Shown: in pieces, positions 47,101 through 59,100 of the stretch
Layout of the letters: every line of letters begins with the position of its first letter
How positions within the stretch are numbered: the first letter of the stretch is position 1
Assembly (NCBI GenBank): GCA_008828725.1
Contig: MEHQ01001845.1
Location: forward strand, 112,607 to 176,606
Origin: Saccharina japonica
Lineage: Eukaryota; Sar; Phaeophyceae; Laminariales; Laminariaceae
Direction: 5' to 3'
DNA length: 64,000 bases
The notes under the pieces: model-generated
What the model saw: only the letters and a program-made list of their open reading frames with translations
Told to the model about the DNA's origin: nothing
Databases searched by the model: none
Program-made: the position numbers and the translations under genes

Positions 47101-50100
47101 CGCGGCTAAGATCACAGGATCTCAAAAGGCGACATATCACCACCGTGGCTAGCAGCAGTCCAGCAGTGCTGTCACTTTCAGAAACGAACATGTTGTGTCC
47201 CTCTTGAGTCAAGAGTGTTTCGGTATTTGACGCATGCTACCGTAAAGGTAGCGACATATACTTTATGAGGGTGATCACTTAAGGAGCTCTACTACACCCG
47301 ACCCAAAAACCGTTTTGTTTCAGGGGAATGAAAGTTCTACTCGATGGACACTCGTCATGCCCCCAGCTATATATTAAAACCATCGCAACACGAGACTGAA
47401 ATTCTGACAAATTTGGGCGAAGAATTCTCCGTCATTCACGAAGCTATTCAGTAAAAAAGTGCCAACTCTATAATAAACGTGCGTCATATGCAACAGCTAC
47501 ATGAACGATCACAGGGTTTTCGGGTGTGAACTACCAGGTGCTGTTATACTTCGTATTGGATCCGCTTATCTTCACAGGTTTGGCGAGGGGAACGTGTTAT
47601 AGACCATACCTGATGAAAAGAAACGTGTCGATGAACCCGCTGCCCATTCCGCTGAATACGATCGTCGCCAAGAAAGAAACGGCGTCCACGGTGCGTAGGA
47701 CACGCCACACCGCTGACATCGCAGTTTCATCCACGCCATTCTGTGCCAGTCCCAGTTCATGGTCTCTGTCTCCACCGCCGACACTCCTAGGCTCTCCCGT
47801 CTCGTCAATATAATCTTGATCAGGTGCGTTACCGACAGCGGGGTGGCTACTACCGCGGCCGGAACTGGCTGTGTTGCGTGTGGCGGAGGCGGAGGCGGCA
47901 AAGGACATAGCTGCTCCGGAATCTGTTTGCTTGTCCTTGCTCCCTTTCTCGAGTTCGTTGGTTGAAATATGACGGTCGCCAGTGTTGTCGTGCTTCTCGC
48001 CGCTGGTATTGGGTGCAATATTTGAGAGACGCGGAGTTCGTACCGGTACCAGGTAAGCTTTGTTATAGTTTCAGCTCTGCGGACCGAACCTCCATGAGTA
48101 GGGTGAGACGTGCACTGTCACAAGCTGAAGATCTTCGATTTTAATTGCTTAGGGGGTTAGAGCCTCTCACGAGCTGGCCAGACGAGAGGTTGCCGGGTTC
48201 AACGTTGAGTAGGCGTTGATGTGTTTATTGCTACTGTCTACCCCCCCCCATGTATGCGGAACCACAGTCGTATGGGAAAGCTAGCCGGACGAAGATCGAG
48301 AGGTCATCGTGAACGCGCGTCCGAAGGGGCAAGGATTTTCATGAATACTTGCCTACAAGGATGGGGACAGAGATTTTTGCCATGCGCTTTTCGGCCGCAA
48401 GAAGAAGAAGAAGAAGAAGAAGAAGAGAACAAGCTTTGCATGCTATTATAGGGGTACCACGACGACATTGTCGACACTCGGTTTCTGTGGACGCCTAAGG
48501 ATGACGCATGCTATCTGTTTGGTCGAGGGGGTATGCCATGATTTGCCCCAGAGGCTCCACACGCGAGGAGCTCTATACCCACTAGTAAGTTAAAAACTCG
48601 TTTTCGTTGGAGGAAAACATAAAGTCCTACCCGATGAAACATCCTACGGTCTATTTTTTTTTTGAACCATTCAGCAACACAAGAATGGTATCCCGACAAG
48701 TTCGGGTTAAGGCGCTCCGTCCTTCCGAACAAAATTCACATAAAACATGCCACCATACTTCTTTCGTAGCACGCACCAGAAACATCGGCCCGTGAGTAGG
48801 TGCACGTCGTTCATCTCGGGGGCGGAATTTCGTTTGGTTTCGTTGACGACCGATTGATCCTCTCAGAACCTACTATATATACTCAGAAACCGCAAACCTC
48901 GAACCCCTTGGGTGACGAGATCTGGGATCACGTTGGGGATTTGTTTTCTTCCTTGTCTGACTGGGAACTTGCCAGTTTGCTTTACCATGAAATGGATACT
49001 GCGTACAACAGTGTAACAGGTCGTACACATGTTGTGAAGTGTGTGTTGAAACGTTCCATCACTGGGGTTGTTCGTCAGTTTTGCGCTTACTCTGTTGTTC
49101 AATATCGGGTTTTCGGCGAGGTTTGGACACCGACGGGCGTGCGCTACGATACCGGTAGCATGTTTTAGCCCCAAGTATACCTTTCAACTGATAGGGGCGC
49201 TTCACAGCTGACAAACAATACCGCCTTGTTGTTTACACTGCTGTTCGAGATACCTGCTACGTGCCTATGCCAGGTAGGATTGTTCATCGAACTGCACCTT
49301 CGTTTGGCTCTCAAGACCGTGTTCTGTGAATAGGGTTTCCCACGAGAACTCGATAAGCGAACAAGTCTCCGGAACGTATGCGGTGGCACCCCTAATGATG
49401 CGAGGAATCTGATCAAAGGTGCTAGTGACCAATTCCCCGGTAGGGGCGGCGGTTTATGTGTCTGAGCCCCTCACACGAGGAGATCCCAACATCACCCGAA
49501 TCATGGCTTCGAAGGCGTTTTGTTCGCGTAACCCGCCCTCAACATGTTGTGGGACCTACATACACACACCAGTAATCCCGAAACAAAATACGCGAGCAAC
49601 ACAAATACCATTCTACCCCCGTGGTAACTCACTTCAGACGCTCAGCCAGCCAGAGAAGGTAAAACCCTTGCGTGGGATTGAGTCAAGTATTACAGGCGAA
49701 ACCCATTAATAGTAATCAGGGCGAACTATGCTTGGTAGAAATACTAGATAATGTAATGTTTTGCGTATGTGATGGGTACTGATTACAATGGTGTACCCCG
49801 TACTATATGCCGTTTGCTGGCCCCGCGCAACAACCCCTTATACCGCGGGGGCATGTCCGGTAAAGGGGAAGGCGGGCACGGAACGCCTCGGAGACGCGAG
49901 GCCACGGATACATCTGAAAAACAAATGAGGATAATACATGTATTTCGGCTGTAGAGCCGCCACAAGTGTGCAACATTGGGGAATACCCCTTCGGTCTCGT
50001 CACCGCTGCGAAAGAGCCAGGGAAGGTGCTCGAAGGGATCTATCATGCCAGAAACGGCGCCTACGACAAGTAGAGCATGCTACGATTGAGGAAGCAATGT

Positions 50101-53100
50101 TTTGTCTGAAAACTATTTTCTGAGTCATCGGGCGCCTCAACTCAAGCTCGTTGGTATTTCATTAGTAGGTTGTCATATTGTCCGTTGGTCATGATATTGT
50201 CCGCTGGTCATGATTCCCCCCCCCCCCCGTCCAAGATCAGGTTGTGGGTGAGGTATGCATAGGGCTCCTCAAGTAACCACCCTCAGAAGGCAGAAACAAT
50301 GGTGCACCTGCATGCAGACCAGTGGTGCACCTGCATGCAGGCTACCGTAGCATGTGCCTCCTGGCATGCTTTCTCGAACGTTACAAGACGGTACAGAGCA
50401 AAACACAACAAATCGGGTGTATACAGCTTATTCGGGCGAGCTCGGCTCCGAAGGCCTGCCGGACAAAAGAGGCCCCTTCAAGTGAGCCGCCAATCATAGC
50501 TTTGAGCACAGCCACAATACACTCTGCCGGGGAAATACGGAAGTATGTCACCAATTTTATAGTAGTGGTGTTCACCTACCTTTCTTCTGGAGTTCTTGAT
50601 TGGGCAACTGCCAAAATCAGGTATACCTGATCCATTTGAGCCAAAATCAGGTAAATACTAAAACCAAGTAAAAAACGCGCGCCACGAGCGGTGTTTTCAG
50701 GACTTTTTGGCTGTGAGAAATTATCAAACATACTTTTGAATTTGCGCCTGAAACGCAGAAGGATACGGTAGCGAATGTGTGTCCTCCACACTCTTGATAA
50801 GTAAATGTTGTATGTTATTTTCAGTACGGGTATTAAGATCTGTCGTATGCTTTCATTGATTTCGTGATCACACTCACTCCTACGACGTGTATTTCCGTTT
50901 CTTGTACCAGGTACGTATGTGTATACATACGTAGTCCTAGCCACATTGATAGCATACGAACAAAACATCGAGTTCATTTGAGACTGATCTGCTCGCTTTC
51001 CGTCCCCTGTCAGCAAACAGCAGTACGAAATACCACGCTGTCCCGAATTATAAGCACCTTTTTGATTGCATATTAATGTAAAAAGGTGCTTATATTTCGG
51101 GACAGAGTGGTATATTACAACAGATCCCTTGTGCTGTATGCGCGCGTATGGTATGTTCTGTAGTCGTTGTGGCGGGTCGTATGTACGTAGTGTGTTCATG
51201 TCTTCATGTCGGGCGTATAGGAGACAGTGTACGTATGGCCTCTGATTGGCTCGAAATTCGCCAAAATCAGTTGAAAGCTATCCAAAGTAGACAAATCCAG
51301 GTGTACCTGAACCATTCCATGCCAAAATCAGGTACGATGTGAGGCTGGCCAATGACATGTGTCCCTCGTAGCGTGTAATTTGTACTTGGCTTTGGTGTAG
51401 TACCTGTTTTTGGCACCAAAGTAACCAGGTGTACCTGAATTTGGCTAAAGCCCTTCTTGATTTGAGGAAGCCCTGCACTAGACGGTAAGTAAATAAACTG
51501 ATCCAGAGTAAAAAAACTGAAAATGAACGTTGCCCGATGGCCCTAAGTAAGTAGGTACACCACAAAGCATATGTAACACAAAAAAAAACACATTTTCCCA
51601 CACTCGTCTCACGTTAGGTAGGGGTGTTGCAGTTAGTTTCTGCCTTCTGAAGCAATAATTTCTGACCTTCAGACACGCTCCTCAAAGTGAGCAACTACTA
51701 CCGGTTTTAGCATAACATTTTCAGCAAGTTTGTTTTGTTTTCGGACTATATATAATAGCGTACGAGTACCCTTTGTCGTGGCGAGAAAACGCCTCCTCCA
51801 GAGTTGTGTGTCGGGTTAGATGTCGAGCTCCTTACGCGAGGGGTTCAGAACACATGCCGCCAACCTTCTAAGGTGGCGTCCCTGACCGATGATATTGGGG
51901 GTACAAGTGGAGTTTCTGGGTCAAGGAACATCCAGCAGTCGGAAACGCTTTGGTCGGAATAAGTGCTAACTAGTCCCCTGTCGTAGAGGCACACGTCGGA
52001 AGGTGGAGTCTCGTACACACACATATACATAATATATTTACAACTATATACATAGCCACAACAAGAACCGTGAAAGACAGAAATACAATATCAACAAAAC
52101 CAAGCGCACCTCGGGTCGTCGTCGTCGGATTCTTTGTATGCCTTCGCGTCGATACCGATGGGGACCGAGGTGGCCGCAACCATGGTACCAAGCGTGAGTA
52201 TCACGAATGTGATCATCACGTCCTTGTAGTCACCGCCGCCCACGTCGAATATGTAGCCACCGATCAGCGAGGCCACGCCGTACCCGAATCCGCCCCACAT
52301 CCTCAGCTTGCCGTACCTGTGATTGTTGTTAGTCGCACGGGGTTGAAGTGGGATATTGAATGCGTCCGATTCAGATTTGCACGTGGTATAAGTCAGTGCG
52401 CCATGAACTGTGCGAGCCGTCAACGGCGGATCGAACACGCGCTGACTTCTTGTGGCGGTTTTCCGCAGTCACTTCACCCCTATTCATACCTGCGAACATT
52501 TATCCAGACACATAACACCAAGTAGGGTGTGTCCCCCGCCGGAAATCTCTAGACACGGAAACCACAAGAGAACAACCTGGTGGGCGACGTTACTAACCAC
52601 CGCGCGTCGTAGAAAACACTTTGTTGGCTCCTGCCAGCTTGTCAACAGTTCACTAGGATCGATGAACAGATATTACCGGTGGTTTTAGTGGTATCTCCCA
52701 AACCAGCCAGCTTCAGACTACTATCACGGCAGAGGTCAGGGTGCTTGCGTTACAACATATTTTGATACAACCCCATCAATCACCCTCAGCCTGTGACAGA
52801 CGCGTGCTACGGTAGAGGTAGCACTTTACGGCTGAATCGTTTTCTGAACGATCGGGCTCCTTAACCCAAATTCGTCGGAGTTTCATTTTTGTGACGACTA
52901 CTGTTTCAGAGTATACATCGGCCAAAGAGATTTGTCATCCGGCAGCACTTTTATTTTCCTCCAAAACCATTTTTTCGGTGAGGTATAACGCTCCTTGAGT
53001 GAGGAGCTCATAAAAAACATGGTGCACGTCTATCGTAGCATGGGTCGACATGCAAACTACAGAATGTACTAACAGAACGACAACAATTATGGACAAGACG

Positions 53101-56100
53101 GCTAGTACGGTAGAGACGCGTCCTATGATAGAGGTATAGGTATACCGTTTTTTGTCTGAAATTGTTTCTGAATGATCGGGCTCCTTAACCCAAATTCGTC
53201 GGACTTTCATCATTTCATTCTTGCGTTGACATATTTTCCATAGTATACCTAGCTCATGGGGTTGTTGGTCGGGTAACACTTTTGGGTTTCCTCCAAAATC
53301 GGTTTTCGAGTGAGGTCTGGAGCTCCTCAAGTGAAGAGCTCAGAAAATGTACTGTATGCAAGTGCACCTCTATCGTAGCATTCGTCTAGGGAGGGGGGGG
53401 ACATACTACATGCCCTCCGTTTTACTCGTACCGCCTGCAAGCTACTTGTGGCGGCGAGTGGCTGTGTACGGTACGGCGTTAATAATTAAACCATACTAGT
53501 ATATTTGGGTTTGTTGGCGTCGCGTCGGCACCAGCCCCATGAGGGCGAACATCTCGAAACCTAAACGGCTGCCAAAGCAATGGGGAGTGTAGTCACTCCG
53601 CCAAGGGGCCCCGAGTCTCCCGGAGCAATGCCGCGGTGGGGGGTGGTGGCTTCTTATTCGAGATACTCACATGAAGCGCTCACTATCTCACTGGAAACAT
53701 AACTTTTGGAGAAGTTTGACCGCGCTACCCCCGATTAAGGTCTGAAGGCGTGAGCTAGCCCTGAAACACAAGGCACGAGCAAATAATAATAATCCTAAAC
53801 GGTAAGTTACTCGCTTGCGAAGCTCCACCGGTCAGAACATTAACATTTGAAGCCTATACTACAAGCAAGTGAAACCCCCACACGCGGCTAAAGAGCAATC
53901 CCACGGTAGGGGCACCACTTTTTGGCTCAATAGTTCCTTACCGGTTGAGCTTCTTACGTGAGTAACCACCGCATACTACTATTATTATTCGGGTATTTAT
54001 TTTTTTTATCTACCGCATTGGAAGTTTCGGTCGGGTTGTGCGAACGAATGTTTCCGAAGTCATGTTTGGGGTAAGATATTGAGCTCCTCCCGTGAGGAGC
54101 TCAGAAAATTATGCTGCGCCCCTACCGTGGGATGAGTCTAAAACTGATCAAAGCTAAACGTGCCCGCCCCTTCCGCAGCAGGACTCAAAACGGGATGTAC
54201 GACTTGCCCGTGTGGCACGGACTACCGTTTGCAGAACACCCACACCAATGTAACAAGCTTCATTTCACACTCGATATATTACGAGCGTGGACAAGTTTCC
54301 CTTTTAGCCAAATAAGCCCCCTTTGGAAAAAGCCTGTCTATATCGCCAGCCATGTGCTGTCCACCGAAGTATACGCGTTTACAGCGTATACGACTTACCC
54401 CACACGACGTGCCAAGCAGATCGCCCGAAAACACGAGCTTCGCATAACTTGTTTCGCGCAATCAACGGACATTGTTTCTATGCGCTACGAAGTCCTCAAA
54501 AACAGCATTCCACGCTACCGCTGTAAAAACATAGATCTACTACCACAGCGGTAGACACTGGTAGTCGCTCACTCGACGAGCTCATACGGCCAGAAAGTAT
54601 TTTGAGCCAACTATTGCGGCGGACCACAGTAGACGCATGCTACGATAGAGGTGCACCATGTTTTTTCTGAGCTCCTCACTTGAGGAGCGCCATATCTCAT
54701 CGAAAAAAACGATCTCGGAGGAAAATAAAAGTGCTGCCGGATGAGAAATTTCATGACCGAAGTCTATTCTGAAACATATTTCGTCACCAAAATGAAAGTC
54801 GGACGAATTTGGGTTAAGGAGCCCGATCGTTCGGAAAACGATTCAGCCAAAAAGTGCAACCTCTACCGTAGCACGCGTCAGTAAATAGGACCAACTATTT
54901 GCTGGTCAAGAAATGATTATATATGGCTATTGGTGGGTAGCGTCGGTCTCCTATTTAATATGGTCTCCTGTAAAAGGGCAAACCCTGCCGTTGGGATGCG
55001 TGTTGACGCGTGGTGCGATAGAAGGTAGCACGTTTTGGCTGAAATATTTCCTGAAATGATCGCGTTCCTTAACCCTAACTCGTCGGACTTTCCGTTTCTT
55101 GTGTTCGCCGATGCGTGCTACGGTAGAGGTAGCACTTTTTGGCTGAATCGTTTTCTCAACGATCGGGCTCCTTAACCCAAATTCGTCGGACTTTCATTTT
55201 TTTGACGAATAATGTTTCAGAGTATACTTCGGTCATAATATTTCTCATCCAGCAGCACTTTTATTTTCCCCCAAAATCATTTTTTCGGTGAGGTATGACG
55301 CTCCTTAAGTGAGGAGCTCAGAAAAATCATGGTGCACGTCTATCGTAGCATGCGTCTTCCAACGTTTCCCTTTTGTTGTGTACTCGAGGCATGGGATTGT
55401 TCGTCGGGTGCCAATTTTTTTTCCCTTCGAAACCAGTGTTTTGACTACTGCAGGTATAGAGAGGCATATATATCCCCTACGAGTGAGGAAATTCAGAAGA
55501 AAAAAAAATGGTGCAAACCTGACGCGTGCTACGATAGAGGTAGCACTTTTTTCTGTTTTTGTTTCTGAATGATTGGGCTCCTTAACCCAAATTCGTCGGA
55601 CTTTCATTCTTGTGTTGCCATATTTTCCATAGTATACCTAGCTCGTGGGATTGCTGGTCGAGTAGCACTTTTGGTTTCCTCCAAAGTCGGTTTCTGGGTG
55701 AGGTATGGAGCTCCTCAAGTGATAAGTGGCCACCCTTATAAGGCAGAAACATCACGGTGCACCTCTATCGTAGCATTCGTCAACTCTCTACCTTAAGTGG
55801 CACGCGTGCTTACGAAAATAGTTTCTTAGGGGCAGCTACGCCACAGGTAGCAGCAGCAGCCGGTTCTGCTGTTGCGACCGGAGCGACGGGTTGAATTGAC
55901 ACATAGACACGAATCATACCTTTGAAGTCAATTGTGGTGAGCTCTTAGGCCAAAACAAAACACCAATCCGCCGTAGGATAAAATAGGTACAGGCTGGGTT
56001 CAAGCATACCACCCAAAATTCATTCAGTGGCGAATGTCCACGCCGTTTTTTGGAGATAGACCTTGAAATTTGGCACACGTGTTTTATGCGCCCTACCCGA

Positions 56101-59100
56101 GACTTTAACGGATGTTTTTTTTTTTTTTTTTCACGTCAGATATTGCTTGTTTTGTATTTGTTTGGGGGAAATTGGGTCTTAAGAGATCCACCGAAAAAAA
56201 TAAAAATAATACCATTCGTAAAAGGCTCGGGTAGGGCGCATAAAACACGTGTACCAAATTTCAGGGTCTATCTCCAAAAAACGGCGTGGACGTTTGGACT
56301 TTTGTGCGGTAAAAGTGCAAAAATAGGCGTTGCCTCGTAATTACTTGGTTTCAGTATATGATCGATTTTGGGCGTTAAATATGACTTAATGTGATCATAC
56401 GCAGTCATATCTTCAAAGATTTGCGTGAAACTTTGTACAAACATGTCTCGGACCACCTGGAAGCGGATTGTCCAGAAAAAACAATTGGGGGGGGGAAATG
56501 TTTTCCTACGGAAACGCCTGACTATTGTTGACCACTTGGAAGGTCTGTGATTGGTCAGGCCACATTTTCGGCGGTAGCGCCAGTTCTAGGTCCTTGAACA
56601 AAACACTGGCGATGTCACCCTCTTCCACTGTTTGTGGCGGTCAGTATGATACCAAATGTGTGACATTGGGGTTGCTATTGCATGCGGCATTCGTGACTGA
56701 CGAAAATTTGGGTGATATACCTGAACCAGCCTGTATATATAAATATTACCATCCTTGTTATCTTTCCAGTAGACCCCAGTCAGACTTAAACATCCCTCAC
56801 CCGCTTGCGCCGAAATAGTGCCTGGCACCCGAGTCTACGAGGCTGTTGGCGGGAGATTCGCAGAGGGAAGCCATCACCTCCAACGCTGCCACCGTCAACA
56901 AACCCCCAGCCACCAGCACCAGCGGCCGGGCGAAGCCGTACAGGACCAGCAACGCATACAACACCTTAGCATCACGATTCGACACATGAACGGGTACAGC
57001 GACGGTGGGAGGGGAAAGTGTTTGTTAACAGTTGTCCATAGAAATACGCGTTCTGCGATAGCAGGAGTGTCCGGTAAGGCCAGAACAACACTGGATGGCG
57101 GGCACTTCGTACAACTAGGGGGATGCCGAATGTCGTCGAAACCCCGTTCGCATTTTACAAGTCATTTCCGCCCATATGTGTACCTAGGTGCTGGGATTGT
57201 TGATCGGTTTCCGTTTTTGTTTCGTTTCAAAACCAGTTGTAAGAAGGGTGGGGAACATACTTCCCCATCAGGCGAGACGCAAAAAAAACAATCTACTTGC
57301 TGAAACCCTGTGTCAACAGTCTTGAGCAAACTCCTAATCCAGAGGGCGAATGCGGCTGCGGCGGGGGCGCTACTATCCCCACAATTGCTGCCGCGCTTAG
57401 GTCACTCGGGCGGGAGGATCCGGGACTAGACTCAAGGGAAGCTGGAGATATTTCGTTGACGCAGCTCAACACTCAACCCCGTCGCCGCGTGCTTATCGCG
57501 TAGCCTAAAATCTCAAAAGGTTTGAAGTTTCAAAGAAACGTGGCAATCACTCGACCAAGTGGCTGCCGACTGGTGTTGGGTGTAGCCGACAAAATAGCGG
57601 ACCTAACAGTGACCGCCCTGCCGTGTGGCCTAGGCGAGGGGGTTGTTTGTTTGAATGTTTATTGTAAGTGTGGAGGGAAAACATTCTGAACCACTCGAAT
57701 GCCATACGTCGAACACTCGTATCATTGGCCATGATACGAAGCAAAGGCGGTCTTTAGAGGGCGACGTGGGGAGCAGCAGCAATAAACTACGGTATAAAAA
57801 AAAAACTAACGTCGGAGTGGTCACGGCTGAAGTTATCGTGCACGGACACGAACAATAATCGTGACACAACCCGTCGCGCGTGTGGACTGTGGAAGAGTTG
57901 AGCCAGTCCTCGCGCTTGACGACTGTGGTGGGCGTCGCCAGAGTACTCTGTGCCGTTCGTTCGGCATTTATTTGCGCTGGTCATTCTTGTAACACCCGCT
58001 AAAGCTTTGTTGCATCCGTGCTCATTATTTCCTTCACATCATCCTACTATCCTCGTCGGGTCGCAAACGGGGGGGGATTCACTCGGGGCAAAATTCTCCG
58101 TCGGACTTAGGATGACAGCCGATTATATACGTGCTACGATCGGGCATGCGCTATAGAATGGTTTGGCGAAACATGCCCGACTCCCCAGCCTCGTTAAACG
58201 AAGAACCAACCCAAAAAACATACCAGGTACGTCCTATATGACAGACTTACTTGCCACATGCCATATTGACGCAACAACCCTTCGTGTTTTAAACGTTGTG
58301 CGCACCTAGGCCCTCGTGTTGAAGTTTTAATTTGTTTCGAAGTCAGTGTTTGGGTACGAAGGAATCAGGGGTATAATTAGTTGGTGAAACGTGCGCAGTT
58401 GCACCAAATCCCTGAAATATCGGCTAATGCGCACCACAAAAAGCAGTAGATGTGCGGCTTGTCGCACATCTTTTTCAGGCCCCCGCACACTGTTTGGCCG
58501 CAGGCCAAAACAAAGTGTGGGTCCATTTCGTCGTAGGCGAAAAAACAAAAATGGGGGCTATTTTCGCCGTAGGCGAAAACAAATTGGGCCTTTTCTCGCC
58601 GCTTTGTCAGGTCAAACACTGGAAAGAACGAGAAATATATTTCGTTTTGGGTGGGATGATAGCGTTGTATAGCAGTTCTATTCGTAGCAGCTGTTGTATA
58701 GCATATGAGATGACGAAGGCGAGTTTGCAGGATGCTGGTGGAAAATTGCGGTGATAAGGGGGCGAATCAATTGATTTCAACATGTTGATGATTCCTCAGA
58801 GTTGACCTGCGCGCTGACATCCATTGCAGTTATGTGGAGCAGGTTCTGTCTGTGTTTGTCTGTGTGCTATTTGCAAGACGAGCGAATGAGACGCACATTT
58901 TGAGTACATTTACGCACATACGTCCAAACGTTTCGCCTCCGGCGGCGGGAGGGCGCCCCCGGGGGGCGCACCTCGCCTCCGGCTCGGTGTGCGCTACGCG
59001 TACATGTTGCTGGAGTCCTAATTCTACCCCTGGTAGGAATATGTAGCTGCTCAAGTCGCGAAGCCCATAAAAACGCATACTTCTGTAGGTGCACAAGGTA

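Noticed and set aside
48800-49168. 122-codon plus-strand frame of protein-like composition in intron 3 of the MFS gene
   Set aside because: No domain recognised, antisense to the MFS gene and next to a decayed MITE. It remains a candidate if transcripts or homologues are found.
54111-54554. 147-codon plus-strand frame
   Set aside because: Its start lies inside the end of a family B MITE and no family was recognised.
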